From Nemopilema nomurai (taxonomy: Eukaryota > Cnidaria > Scyphozoa > Rhizostomeae > Rhizostomatidae), in contig ML133387.1 in NCBI GenBank assembly GCA_003864495.1, forward strand, positions 2,107,905 through 2,171,904: a stretch of DNA of 64,000 nt. Reading direction: 5' to 3'. A model generated the notes under the pieces. It had not been told where the DNA came from. It ran no database searches and worked only from the letters and a program-made list of their open reading frames with translations. Shown one piece after another: positions 25,869-40,600 of this stretch (position 1 is the first letter of the stretch; each line of letters starts with the position of its first letter). A program made the position numbers and the translations under genes.

Positions 25869-28080
25869 ACACCACTAGCAAAACAATTAGTAATCATACA
25901 ATATGATAATAAGACAAATATTTATACAGTTTTGGAAATTTGACGTGTTAAAACGCCTCTTATCAATTTGTGTGTCTTGGGCTCTACGCCTGAACTCTAT
26001 TGCCCTAGAAATCTTAAAAATAAGAATGGGAAGTGTAACACTCAACCCACCAAGTTAAAGGTAAATGCTCCTTGACTTGGCTGTTCCTGTAGAGCAAATT
26101 ATTGTGAAGGCCATGTAGAAAGAAATGGAATATTTATAAGTAGAAGGAAAGAAAGTCAAATATTCTGTAGTCTATTTCGATAAGTAGGGCCCGGACTATG
26201 ATTCTAACACCCTTACTTAACCCTTCTATAATATCTAAGTTTTCTCCCCCCCCCCCCCCGACTGTCAAATACAAATCGCCGGCCGTGTTTTCCAATTTCC
26301 ACATAGCACACAACCTTATGATTCTCTAGCGGCAATATCAAAGTACTGGGAACAGTGTTTTCTGCCTGTTCTTTAGAACCTATACTCCTTATAATAACAA
26401 TGTGAATCTTATAGCTTTTAGAGAATTTTCGTATCAATCTCTTTGGATATGTATATGGAGCTTCGAATATGCAAGCTTCCATCACAATATTGAAATCCCA
26501 TCAATATCAGCCCCACAGGAAATGTAATTTTCGAGGCTTCCGTTCTATATTATCTTCCTCAGTTCTATATTCCCTTAATAGTCTGCAGTTTTGGAATTCT
26601 AACAGATTTTTAGTTTTGCTTTCCGCAAATTGGTCAACAATGCCCCCAATGTGGTCAAGGGGGCCTTATTGCAGTCTGTGCTTCCCTGATTCATCGTCCC
26701 TTCTGCCTCATTTTAGTGCTTTGTACCAAGTTAATTTTTCTTAAAATTTGGTTTCTACTATGAGTTAACTCTCGAAATGAATTAAAAATTAGCCCATAGG
26801 GAAAATGCTCCATAGAAATTGTGTCATGAAAATTAACCCACACTAATTTACATTATTTTCTTATTTTAAAGGAAGCCAACGCGTGGGAGGGGTGTGCAAC
26901 CCTTTGCACTTGATGATCTTGAGCCCCCCACACGACTACTCTAGATTTTTGTCATGGGTAAAAGTCGAGAGCGTTTGAAGACCTTGTTGAGAGTAGTCGA
27001 GTGAAAGTCGAGAGCGTTTGAAGACCTTGTTGAGAGTAGTGGAGTGAAAGTCGAGAGCGTTTGAAGACCTTGTTGAGAGTAGTCGAGTGAAAGTCGAAAG
27101 CGTTACGCGATACACTGCCCCGAACAGTTTTTGTTTTGAAAACAATCTTGTTTAAAAGATCAACTGCGAAAATGAGAAAAGAATGACTTTAACTGAATAC
27201 ACAGCCGGGCGTTATTTTCTGCATCTTTGTCTTACCTACTTTTGAAAGTAGAGCACTAGAGCAAATGGTTTGCCAAGTAGTCATTAGATGGTCATAAAAG
27301 ATAAAGTGACAAGTTTAAAGACCTGTCAGTCAATCCGCCAAAGGAAGTACATTTCACTAGCAGGATGGTCCAATCAGCATCGAAGAGGCCCAAACGCCTA
27401 ATTTACCCCCCCCCCCTCTTAACTGTTGTAAAAATATTGTCCACGTGCTAGATTGATTAAACAGGCTGGGTAGGGTTGCATCGTAGCTCGAAGGGCTCGG
27501 TTTTCACTATGAATTCATGTGAGATAATTCTGATTCAAATTGAAAATTGAAACATGGTTCAATTTCAAGTTAGCCCGAGACAGCGCGGAATAGCACGAGG
27601 TAACGTAAGCTGGCTACCAGAATAACCCGTGCATCCCATCGGTTCCTAGTTGAGAGATAGAACTATGGAAGTGCCATGAAATTCTTGTTATTAGTCATGC
27701 AGTTTAAGCGGGTGCCTTGATAATATGTAAACACAAATTGATACAAGAGGAGGCCGGACTATTTCCACAAAGTCAATTATTCATGGTTCTTGTCACTTTC
27801 GAAACGCCAAAAATGATGAGGGCTGGGCCCTCCGATTTTTCCTAAAATTTTGACTGAGATTACTACATCCCTGCTCGAAAATTTACTTCATGTCAGCGTG
27901 CTAAAATCGTTTTCTTGCTGTGTCTCGCAACTATAAAAAATGTTTTGTAGAAGGCACAATTATTTGCCTATATAACAAATGAAAACAATCTTCCAGCATT
28001 TCCATATCTCGAAAAACGTCAAAGTTGACGTCACGTGATCATAAGTCATTTGTGACCAGAGGACTAGGGCCTAATTTCCT
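25869..28080. other. Intergenic with homopolymer tracts
   Basis: No gene is recognised. Cytosine runs occur at about 26246-26258 and 27408-27417, and a 43-bp tandem repeat is listed separately. The right end merges into the 5' flank of the uridylyltransferase gene. Confidence 0.4.
26961..27104. repeat. 43-bp tandem repeat, about 3.3 copies
   Basis: Three nearly identical 43-base units begin AAAGTCGAGAGCGTTTGAAG and are followed by a partial fourth with one change. The only differences seen between full units are single bases, such as GTAGTCGAGT versus GTAGTGGAGT, so the duplication is recent. Confidence 0.9.
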
Positions 28081-28161
28081 CTAGACGTGTTGAGGAAAGT
28101 TTTCCAAGAATTCGAGCAAATATTGTAAGAATTATGGCTGAAGTCGGTGAAGTTCGGTGAG
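28081..28161 (+). promoter_or_regulatory. Putative 5' non-coding exon of the TUT4/7-like gene with a short upstream ORF
   Basis: A donor-like GAG|GTAAAC follows 28161 and an acceptor (TATTTTAG) precedes 28538, so a leader exon can be joined to the exon holding the start codon at 28613. Within the leader, an ATG at 28134 opens an eight-codon reading frame (MAEVGEVR) closed by TGA at 28158-28160. The exon 5' limit is unknown. The exon itself is inferred from the splice sites. Confidence 0.4.
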
Positions 28162-28612
28162 GTAAACATACTTTCTGTTGCTACTTTCTTAGTGCCGTGT
28201 TTTGTACTTGCCCCTGTAATGTTTAATTATATTTCTTATCACTGCTCATTGATCAGTTTACAGTGGCAATCTTTGTTTCTTTCTTCATTCATACTGGACT
28301 AGCTTCTGCTCACGACCAGCAAAGGAATGTTTCAAATATCTCAAGGCCAGTCTTGTAATATTACATTTTTTAAGAGATTTAGAAACCAAAAGAGCAGTCC
28401 AAAGCAAATGGAAGTATAAATGAACTGAGTCAAAACATGAACTTTTAATCATCTCCAAGTGACTAGCTCACCGGAATCGTTCAATAAAGACGGTTAGTCT
28501 GATAAATCAAATATTCAAAGCCTGTTCTATATTTTAGGCACAGGCTGTGGAGACATACTTATGTCGCGCAAAACCCAGTTGTTTACAGTTAAGTTATCAA
28601 TGAGAGCTGAAC

Positions 28613-31600
28613 ATGGATGTTCCAAGTTATGAAGAACCAACCAAGGTTCCTGAAATTAAATTGCAGGTAATTCTATTTTGAAATTGACTTTTTGTCAAAT
28701 TTTATTATACAAAAGTTGTCTTGTTAATTTTTTTATATGCAATATTTTCTTTTAATACAAAGCTATTTCAATTTTAATGAAGTTTTGGGTTTCTCTTATT
28801 GCAAGGTTTGTGACAAGTTTTGTAGCATCTTTCATGAAGATGTAGCCAGCATATGATTGCTAAAGACCACTTAAATGCTGAATTAGTATGAAATCATATA
28901 CCATCACATAGCAAAATGTTCTGAAATTTCTGCATAGACTTTCCAAGAAGCATTATGAAGCATTTTTAGTTAAACTCACCTGAATGTTTCCACAAGCCAT
29001 AAAGAAATCTATATTAATATCCATTTTGTATACCAAATCCAGATGCCAAATTCAACATAACTATCAATACAAATGGTTTATTTGTGATATTCCAAAATTT
29101 TATTGAATTAGATTCTTCTACCTATGTTTAAAGTTTTGAAGTTGGTGATAAAGCTGAAAAAATCTAAAAACTTTTCTAAAAAGTCAAGAGTAGAATTTCT
29201 TTGCTCTATTTTCATTTTTAAGATGCATATTATGTTTTGAAATGTTTTAAGAAAACAATGATAATCTTCTTAGTCCAGATGTTGTTCTAAACAAATTTGC
29301 AAAAACAGCACAGACATGGTATAACATCATTCCAGGTGAAAACTCTAGCAAGTGATTGCCAAAGTAGACAAGATTTGCATCACTTTGCAAGATAACAATG
29401 TTAACATTTCACCACATTAATGTTAACATGCTAACTTTTAAAATATTTGAAGTTATAGAAGTTAATTTCACCACATTCATGAAAGTGAAGTATTTTTGAA
29501 TTGAATCTTAAAAATTTATATCTTTGAAAGTCATTTTCAAGTTCACTTAAGAAACATATGAAATTTTGATACATTATTCAGTCTTTGTAATATGAGGTGT
29601 GCAATTGCACATGCCCAAATTGTCCAAGGCATGCTAATCATCACACATGCAAAACAAAGAATTTACCACAAGCTTTTTTTAAAATTGCATCTGTTTTGAA
29701 GATTTTCCAAAGCAGCAGTATCTCAAGCGCCAAAGGCAGTTCTGTCGTTTTCCAAGGTGTTGTTAAAGTATTCCCATACAGGATTCAACAACAGCATCAA
29801 AAAGATCTTTTGAATTTTTGAATTTTTTTTAAGAGGACATTTGATTTTTTAGCTCAAATTCAAAGGAATACTGATCAAATGGTAAGATAAGTTTTAGGAT
29901 ATCCTGAAATATCCACTACAGTGGTACTGTAGTCAGTGACGCTGCATGGCAAATTCTCAACAGATGTTAGGGTCTACGAGTAATAGAATCTTTTCAATCC
30001 AGATTTCTTAAAGTGACTAATTTAATTTAACATCTTTAAAAAAGAACAAGAACAGTTTTTCCGTCAATTTCCTTGGTTTTCGTTCAGTTTATAACACAAA
30101 AGGTCTCCTTGAAAGCAGCACCCAGTTCTTGACAACAGGGATGGGAAACAACCATTAAAAAAACAGTTCGCATGGAATGCCATCGCACACACTAAGTAAT
30201 CAAGGCTATTTTCATATTACAAAGACTGATTATTATGTCATTTACCTTTACTCACACATGAATCATTAGTTCTTTAGTCTTTATATCCATTACTAGGGCT
30301 TGAATTTGAAGCTCTGTCCAACGTTTAGCCATATTTTGACCAAATCTTATTATCCCCTTAATATCTCCAAATAACATGAAAAACAGGATACTTCTAACAG
30401 AACACTAGTATTATGCAACCAAATTTTAACCCATTGATCACCATGTTGAATAGCTCTGTTTTCAAACAACTATTTTGAATTTGAAAATTTGAAAAATCTT
30501 CTGGACAAAGATGCATATAACCAGGAGAGAAATAGTCTATTACATAGGAGAAAGACATGATTGTTATGTTCATTGCAAAATGCAATAGTTTAAACATACA
30601 GTTAATCCAGTAATTTATCAAAGGAAATTCACAGGGCACCCAGATAAGTTGATATTGATGTTTATAAAAAATGCTAAGGAAAGATAGTGTCAGACACTAG
30701 GTAATTTTTGAACTTGACACACTTTGCCTCACAAAAAAGTCTTTTTGTTACTTCTTGAAAAGTATTTCAAAGCTATGATGTAAATGTCAGAATGATTTAT
30801 ACGCTAACTGCAGAGCCTTTTGGGGGGTATATAGTCCAGTGTGCCTAGCCATATAGGCCTTACTAGAAAACTGTCTTTCTTTGATTCAAAGGCATGGCTA
30901 GAACAGCACTTGGAGGCTATACAGCTAACAGATAGACAGCCGAATGTTGCCAGCAAGCTAAAGAATGGGGATTTCTCTATCAAACCATTCTCACAGTATG
31001 AACTGAAAGGCTTCAGCAATAGTAGCATACAGATTTTGGAGAACACACTGAATAGTATTTCCTCAAGATATGGCTTGAACACAGCAGATTTGGAAGCTAG
31101 GAAGCGTGTGTTCAAGAGAATTGGGGGAGACATTCAGCAACTTTTCCCAGGTATTTTGCAATGTTGATGTGAACATCAGCTAGAATCAGTGTGCATTACA
31201 TTGGATACAGTAAGCTTGTGTTGTTTGAAAATTATGTAGATCATGGTAAAAAATTCTTTTGCAATTCTAGTTCAAATATGACCCTCCAGAATGAAATCCT
31301 ACCTTAAGATGTGATCTTCTGTGTCAAAAAACCAAAAAATTAGAAAGTTTAATGTTTTGCCAAAGTTCTACTTGTAAATTTTGGCATATTGCTATATCCA
31401 GGCTGCAATCAACATGTTTGTTATCTTTATTCAAGCATTTCTTTATTTGTTGGGCAAGAAAGCCAAATTATCTTTATGTGCTAAAGGACTGGTTGTCCCA
31501 AACTGTCTATGCCTTGTTTCTGTCCTATGTACTTGATTATGCAAATTTTGATTTTGCCACTCCTAGCCTTGTGTCCTGTCTGCAACCAAACACTTGATCC

Positions 31601-34600
31601 AATGGCATATCGCTGCAATTGCAATCCTCTTCTCACCTACCCTCCCAATTTTATCTGCATTGCTCATCTATCACCACAAAATTCACTAATTGCTAGAAAA
31701 GGCACCTTCTTTGTCACATGATTGTTAAATTGCTTCTTGATTTGTTCTTTTGCTATTCATGACCTTTCCTGAATTTTTTCAGGTAAAAAGTGTCAGTTTG
31801 TATTGTTTGGCTCATCTGCAACAGGAGCAGGACTTAAGAATGCAGGCATTGACATTTCATTTCGCAATGTATGGTCCTTATTTTGATACCCTGTATAATG
31901 TATTTTGAGTTTTAAAAGGATATAGAAGTAAGCATTTATTTGTCAACTAATTTCATTGCGATACCCTGATAATGCTTGCAACACTTTAAGATCTGCCCCC
32001 TATTTGGAAAAAAATGTGGCATCAAAAGATTTTCTCAAATAAATCTTTACAATGGCTTTGAACAAAATATCTGAATTATCTGAATTTAAACTTATGTGTA
32101 AAAAATTATGCCCTTCTCTGAACTTTACCTTTACCAACCTAAATGTTCCTGTTGAATTTCTTTAACTCTTGTAAACCAACTGTTTCTCATATTCTTGACT
32201 GCTTGGTATTTTAAATAATTTTTCCCTTAGGTCCCTTCAGCTTATGGATCTCTTCTTTTCCCAAAAACATGGTTTACCAAGTTATATTCCCAAGATGAAC
32301 TCTCTGTTTCTCAATAAAACTAAAAACTGACATCTCTGTTTCTTTTCCTTTCAGTGTCACCCATTGGACATGTTGGATGCCATGAAATACATAAACAAAT
32401 CCAGTAAGCTTATCTTTCTAATAATGTTAGTCTTTGTAAAAGGTCTTTGTAAAAAGTGAAAAAGCTATTATATTATGTGACTTAATAGCAGCTCATTTTT
32501 TAAAGATCACATTTATTTTAGGAGCATGCTGAAGAAAATCAATTATTAATTTCTCTGTAATTCCATAAATGTAAGCTCTGTATATTAAACTCACCAGATT
32601 TTGGTTTTGGAACCCTTGTTTGTGCCAGATACTTGATTACCAGAGCTCTCTTGTTTCTCAGAAAAGTACAAAAAAGTTAGAGATTGTCTTCACGAACAGC
32701 CACCCCAAATTACATTTACAGATGTGAAAAGGTGATTATTCTCCTTGTTTTTATCAAGTGAAATTTGAAACTCTGCATCTAAAACTTGTATTATAAACAT
32801 TAGGCCAACCAAAAAGCTAACCTTAAATTCCATTTTTTATAAAAATTTGTTCTGAAGAGAACACAAATGCTTAAGATGGACAATGGTGTTCCCAAATGTT
32901 CTTTTTCTCGAAGCTTTCCCCTGTTTTCTTTCTAGCTGTTAAATTTTTTATCAGAAAAATGAATATTTGCTGTTTTTTTCAGTGAATTTGTTTGTCATCT
33001 GAGCTGTGAAGATGAAGTAGTATGTACCTAAGATGATCTTGATTGTATTTTACCAGGTGTTAAGCAATTTGTGTTGCTTTTCTGCTTGTAGAAAGTGGAA
33101 GTACAACTGAAAATTGTAACTGATTTAGGTGGCGATTTGTTTTCCTTTGCGGACATTACTCAAACAAATGCGATATTAATGATGCATTACAGACTATGCT
33201 TTGTAGTTTCGTAACTTTTAACGGGAGATTCGTAAAGACAGTAAAACGTTAAGATTCCTTAAATTAGCCAAACCTCCCCTAATGAGCCGAGATATGACCT
33301 TTGTGAAAGCTCTTCACAATCGTGTGAAAGAGTTTAGGCCGTTGTTGCAATTTAAAAAGGAAATGATTTGGATCGCTTTATCTGCCTAGTTTAGAAATCA
33401 TGATCGTTTATCGAAATTTTGTAGCCGTTCTCGAAGTGCTTCGTTGGAATTCGAATAACTCCAACCGATCGTCAGAATGATAAATTTATATGACGTCATA
33501 TCCAGGACATTTTGTTAAGTCTACTATTTATTTGTATTATGTGCTTCGATGACCTGTTTTTTCGCGACAAACGATTAACCATAGTTTTTGTTTTGTAGTA
33601 TGTGCGGACGAGTGATATAATCCAGAAGCTTCTTATGTTGTGTCCGTTTGGACTGCCGCTCTGCCACTGCATCCGCTATTGGACAGAGGTGAGTTTTGTC
33701 ATGTTACCCGCAGTAGTACCTGGCTGGTTAATGTTATTGCAATGTTGTATTTCAGTGACATGGCGGATGACTAGAACATATTGCTTAGCCGACCAACCGA
33801 GCTGATAACGTTTTTCACGCTTGTCACTTTTCTTTAAATTAAAACAAGCGCTCATTTAAAATGTTTGCGTACATATTTGTTGATGAAAAAGAACGTTAAC
33901 TGAAAAGTGGCTGTTGTCGTTAAGGAATGGAAGGCTGGTCATCCATTTTAAATACGACTGTTAGTTAATAAATGTATTTATGACAAGGATAAATACACTC
34001 ATTCTGTTTACCTTTAAATACACAAATACAATGTTTACTTCTATGCACTGAATCGAAGTATTGAGCTATTCCGTCGCCTTAAGCTCCCTCCAAATTACTT
34101 TGCAGCTTTGTGAGATTGAAAGACCAGAGGAGGGGACCCTGAGCAATGTCTGTTATCAGCTGATGCTAATTCATTACTTGCAGAAGAAGAAACTGCTGCC
34201 GATTTGGGGCACTAAGAAGGTAAACTTCCTCTAAAGCCTAGGGTAATAATATCCTGCTTGTCTCTTGTTCAACCCTATTGGATTGATTCTCGATTTCAAA
34301 AATTGTTTAGCATTTTCTGGCATCCCTCTTTTTACAGTCATGGAAAGCTCCTATAGTCAACAGCTGGGGATCGGTTTGGACCGGATTCTTAATGTAAGTT
34401 TGATACTTTTTTCTACTAGAGTTGTCAACGAAATTTGCGTATCGTCTTATCTTTAGTTCACTTAAATTCTTTTTCATGTGCATATTAGTATATAGCTAAA
34501 TGATGCGATAGTTTTGAAGCACAAACGGGACTCTTTCTCAACCTCCCTAGATTATTAAGCGTTAGAAGTACAGTATGAAGTACAGTATAGTATGAAGTTA

Positions 34601-37600
34601 CATTCCGGGTTTAAGGCCGATCGTTTTAGCCCGGAGCCTTGGGACAAGTAACATGCACATAACGCCGATCCGCACGTCTACAAAAAGGAAAGAATAGGAC
34701 CAGGAACCACAACTTATAAAATGCCAGAACGGATTTTTCTAGTCATTATGCGAAGTATTCCATCTTAGCTATTTTTGCTACTTGTTAATCTTCTTCAAAA
34801 ACAGACTCATGCAGTGGCAAACTTTTGGCAATTTTATTGTTTTTAACAATCTTTTCGTTTTTATTTTCATAAGTTTCATTGGCCTCTTTGTTTTCTTCTC
34901 GTTCTGAATATTAAAAATGCTTGTTAACCCAGTCAAAGAGTCAGATGCCTTCGTAAGCTAAGGCCTCTCTCCGGCAGGTACTTTAAATCTGCGCTGACCT
35001 CAACGGAGCTTGCGTTTAGTGTAACTGGCAGAACGACGAAGAAAAGGTCTTCTCTGATCCACATATCAGGTATGTGTTCTATTTAATTCCTTTCTATTAG
35101 GGAATGGTGCGTGGGGCAGGTCTTGGCCATCGTCAAAAGGGTGTGACGCGAAATTCTACTTGAAACATAACGAGATCTAGTGAAACCGGGGATGAGGGGG
35201 TGTTGGTGTGGTGGCATCCGGGGGTTTCATGGCCTCTTCACTTTTTAGTAGAGCAAAAGCTTTTTAAGGCTATGTAACAAGAAGCAGAAAGTAGTTTATG
35301 ACTATGATTTTATTATCAAAATATCTAGTGCTGGCTGCCTTCACCAAGCCATTTCATGATCCAAACATTTTGGCAACCCCACTTTCAAATACAATTCGCC
35401 GGCCCTAATAGCAACCTTTTTTTCGTCAGATCCTTCTTCGAACTACAATTTGGCAAAAACTGTCCAAAAAAAGAAAGGTAATTACAGTTTGGGGAGAGCA
35501 GTTTTTTCCTAACACTTATTATTGAGGTATTCGTTAGTCACGTCAGCTTGTTTTCAATGTTTTAATATTTTGTTATTTTTCAATCAAGGTAATGAATGAT
35601 AAGAGGTTTCTTATTTTCGAGTATTTTATTTTTGTTTTTTGTCTCATTATAGTGTCTTGGTGCTAAAAATTTGTCGAAAGTTAGAATTAATAGCTTAAAA
35701 CCTTTTTTAATTTCTTCTTGCAATGCATCTCATGGCGCTGCCTGTTGCCAGAAACGTCCCCTTTCACTATTTATGTTTCAGTGTGGGAATTTTTCTGCAT
35801 TGTTCAGGCCTAGTCATATGCTAGATTCATAGCGGTATGCAACTGTTTTGTTCATTATCTCTTTTTCTAGTTCTAATTTACATTCAGCACTGCTTCAAAC
35901 GCTCTTTGAATCACTTCTTGTGCATGCTGAGGAAAATTTCAGGTATTTGTCTGAACGTCTTATAATATGATTCCTTTCATTTGGGGATAATAAATTAATG
36001 ACGTCATTGTTAGAGGAGAGCGGTTTAGCTTATAAGCTAAATTTACTGGGTTTTGGAAAGGATGGGGAAGTTAATCCTATCTCTCGCATGTAGCAGATCA
36101 ATGTACGTTTTCTTGTATTTATTGATAATTTGGATCCAGGAATGAGATCTAAATACGAAGGATTTTGTTGAAGGAAGTCACAAACTCAGAATTGGTATCT
36201 GATGCAATCCAGGCATATTCCTCGATACGGCCGAAGAATGAAGCGAACCATGACCAATAGATATTTGAAGCATTGTTAAGTGAATTGAATCATCTTGAAG
36301 TCGAGACACGCTGCTAGAAATTGAGGCTTCTTGCAGTTTTGGTGTCTTTTGTTGGTGAATTTTTAGGATTTGCTTGTCAATGGGTTTGCGCGTATTCCAT
36401 TCAGCATATGGAAATTTTAGACGGGCATTGGCCTAGTTGTCCTCGCTTGTTGTGTTTTTTTTATGATATGTTTTCTTGATTTCTGTTTTTTTGTCGCGTG
36501 TCTCAATTCTGGACTCGACATTATGGGAAGTGTTTGAAATTTGGTTATTTTACCCTACATCATATTGTATGTTTAGTGAGACCATAAGACCATTCATAGG
36601 TCAAATGTTCTCTTAAAAAAGCCCTTTCATTAAAGGATCTATTCTCTGAAATCAAATCGAACCTGTTGTAGACCATAATGATATATTCAACGCAGATGGT
36701 GACGTACCGGGGACCACGCCAGCAAACGTAATGGCCCAGAGTAACGAGTCGAAGTGCCTAGCTAGTTCGGATGATGTTGATTCCTCTGACGAAGCAAAAC
36801 ACCCTTGTGAAGAACTCAGGGCGAAACTGGATGGAGATGACACACATGGGGCAGTCTCCACGTCTTCTGGTACGCTTTCCATATCAGTTGGCTGTCTTTC
36901 ATTCAAGTAGCTTTGACCTACGTAGCATTCGTTGCTTGTACATAAAGACAAGAAACAAGCTAGAATAGACGTCCATCTCTATTCTTTACTGCCCACGTGA
37001 CGTTCTTTTAAGATCTGTTGAAACCTTAGTGAGGATTCAGTTAAAGGCTCCATAGCCTCACGCAGCATATTCATTGTCTGCACATTGTCTGCGCATTGTC
37101 TGCGCATTGACGCTTTCACATTTCACGCCCATCGCATAAATATATGCCCATCGCATATATTTTTTATGGTGCTTGCTACATTTAATACCGATTGTACCTT
37201 TTGATCAACTGTCTTTAAGTTTTTTGTGTTGGAAAAACCAGAAAAACGATGCCTATACAGATTTTGCAAACCTAGATTAATTTGTTCAAGTATATTTTGT
37301 TTAGTTTGGTGTCATTTTTGAGCTGCCTTCATGATTGCCACTTACGTTCGCAGGAGACGGTGTGATCTCTTTCAGCAAATTTGATTTGTGTGGCGGAATG
37401 GAACGACCATTGTCTTGTAATGAATGCCGTAAAATTGGTCATAGAAAAGAGGACTGCCCCGAGAAGGACTTTGGCATTACGGCCCTGCCAGAATTAACGA
37501 AGGAGTGGGTGACCCTGCTGTCTTTCATGTGTAAAACCGTGTTGCATAGATTGGAGCCGGATGCAGAGGAGGTTTTCACGAGAGAAGCCATACTGGGGCA

Positions 37601-40600
37601 CTTAGAGAAGGAACTACGGATGAGTTTTCATCGTAAGGACAAAGGCACATTTGCTGTATTTTAAATTCCCGGGAATCCACACACTGAGAGGTCCCGTTCA
37701 CAGTTAAATAGTTTTGTTTGGAAGTGTTGCAAATAATTTCGTAGCAGAGGACCCAATAAGATCTAGAGCATTATGAATTAGATTTAGTCCTGAAGGGAAA
37801 TTCTTATTGAGTAAAAATTCTTATTGTAATGGTTAACACCATTTTCAAGTTTTGTTTTTGTCGTCGTAGTGGAACAGAAAATCAGAATGTTTACGTCATA
37901 CCATGTTGTTTTTTCGTTGCCCTGTATCGTGTAAAAAGGGCCTAACCACCCGTCTAATTAGTTTCTGTCCATCGCGTTGGAGCAAATCTATAATAGTGTC
38001 TGGAATTAGCCTGCATATTTTAGGAGCAAAATGGAAAAGTCTTTGAAAGTACGTATGAAGGCATGCGTTTGTGTGCACGCTTACGTGTGCGTATCGCTGA
38101 ATATTTGATAAGTATCAGCAGTTATTGTTTTGTAAAACCTTTATTACCAGTCTGTCTGTAAGTAGAACTTTGATGGGTTTTCAATTTTTTTCAGGCGCCA
38201 AATTATGCTTGTTTGGGTCTTCGGTAAACGGGTTCGGTTCTCGCAATTCTGATATGGATATTTGCATGACCTTTGAAGGGCTCCCACCGTATGAAGTCGA
38301 TTCAAAGAGAACTGTTACCGAGGTGAAAAAGTTCCTCGAGCGTTGCGACTTCATTTCGAATGTGTTTGCGATCACCACCGCCAAGGTGCCTATCGTCAAG
38401 TTCAAATTTCAAAAGCTTGGAATTGAAGCCGACATTAGCTTGTACAACACATTGGCTTTAAGGAACACGAGATTGCTATTTACATACGCTGCCGTTGACG
38501 AACGGGTCAGGCAACTGGGTTATACGCTGAAGCACTTCGCCAAGGTGAGTGAGCAGATATGGTTGTTGCTGTTTATGCACTATTGCTCCTGGCATAGAGT
38601 AGTTACCTCTCCATACTTCTTATGCCTTCGTTTTAATTATGTTAGTCGAAGTTTAGTAGTACATTCAGGCACTTATTAAGAAGCATTGTGCCAAGTAATT
38701 GGTACCCTTTGCACCCCTGCAAAATTCCCCCATTACACCCCTCTTACATTACCCCTTGTTTTCCTTTCTCATTTAACCTCTTCTTCTCCTCTCTTACACC
38801 GCCCTTGCACCCTCTCATACCATCCCTTTTCCACTCTCTCTCACACCGCCCCTTGAACCTGGCTCTGACATAACCCCGTGATCTCTTCCCTCATATTATC
38901 CAATGTTCTCCTCTTTCACATTACCCCGTGTACTCCTCTTTGACAGCACCCATTGAACCTTTTCACATCATCCCTAGCATTCCCAACTGTCATCCTGTGA
39001 AGATATATACTCAAAATGTGCTTTAAACTTGCCCTGCAGGTCTGCAAAATTTGTGATGCATCGAAGGGGACTATCTCCTCATATGGCTACATCCTCATGC
39101 TCATTCACTACTTGCAAAATTGTTCGCCCCCGGTGCTGCCTTGCTTACAGTCACCACAACTGGTTGGGAACCTAAAAAGCTCTAGGGTTGATGGCTGGGA
39201 AACTCTCTTCTTTGAGAATATCGCAATGCTGGTATGTATTTCCTCTTAATTCACACCATGTAAATTGCCTAAATGTGCAGCCTTTCTAAGATTTTTCTTC
39301 TGCAATGCTTTTGTGTGTAATGTTTTTCAACCCGATTTACCATGAAGCATCTTGAAAACAATTTATCAAAGGTTTGTTTGAAAGTTTTGAGCTTTTTAAA
39401 AGAATTGTTTTGTTTCCGGTGACTTTTGTTTGGAGCGATGTTTCCTTCCTACTAATTGTTTTGAAGCGTGTCTTCTAAAGTTAAATTAAATCAGTTTTTG
39501 CTTTTCAAACATAGAAACACTATGAACCGTCAAAGTTTTTGTTAATTATTTTAAGGGTACATTTTAGCGTTGCCTATTTGACGGTTTTCTCTAAAGCTTT
39601 TTAACAATGCTTAAATGTGAGGGCTGAGTTTTTAATGAGAAGTCTTTTTGCGACCTTAGACTAATTTTTGTGGGTAATTATGCAGCTTAATTAAACCTTG
39701 AACAATGCAACAAGCGTAAAGAGAGTCTGTTCGCTTAATTTCAGAGCGCTTCCAACTGGCCATATTTCCAAATGAATAAAGACTCGACAGGAAAGCTGTG
39801 GTATGGCTTTTTGCGCTACTATGTGGAGGAGTTTGACTTTACAACCCAAGTCGTTTGTATAAGGCGAAATGAATTATTAACAAAGTTCGAGAAAGGGTGG
39901 AGCCATTATATAATGGCTATAGAAGGTAATTCTGTCAAATGAAAGTCATCTTGAAATTCTTCTTTTGAGTTTTATGTTTGATTTTTTAAAGAATTTCAAT
40001 AATTCTTTGAAGATGTGAAGATCTATACTGAAATTTTCCAGTAATTCAAGTACATTATTGTTTCCTTTCATAGCTTGTTCAGAACGTGTCACCAACTTGA
40101 AAGCGTTTCTGGCTTTGTTTTTTTCAATTATTTCATTTTTTATAGACTTTCTATATATGGTCTACCATAAATAAAATTCTTGCCAGTTTAACTCTAGCCC
40201 TTGGACTCCGATGAGACCAAGAAAGGAAATAAAAAGGTTTGGTAACTAGAAAATAAAAAAGATAAGCTAAAAAGTGCGGAGGGGGCATGACCCCGTGGCC
40301 CCTCGTCGTCGGGGGACCTGTATCAGTCCTTGATATGATATCGATATCCAGCGATTCATGGTATATTCTTCTCATGACGGTTTAAGAAAAGGAATAAAAT
40401 GCCAGTGGATTGTCCATCTCTTTTAATGGAAAATGTTCCCTTTTTGTAGATCCTTTTAAGCTCAACCACAATTTGGCTGCCGGAATCACGAAGAAAGTCT
40501 TCAGGTACATCTACCAAATATTCGTCAACGCAAGGCAAAGACACTGCACTCCAGCGCCCGCTCCCCAGCAGGTTGACCCAATTTCGTATGTCTTCGATGA

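Noticed and set aside
25570..25878. 102-residue frame after the SAM-domain gene
   Set aside because: It lies in the presumed 3' UTR and overlaps the AATAAA. It has no recognisable domain and starts within AT-rich sequence.
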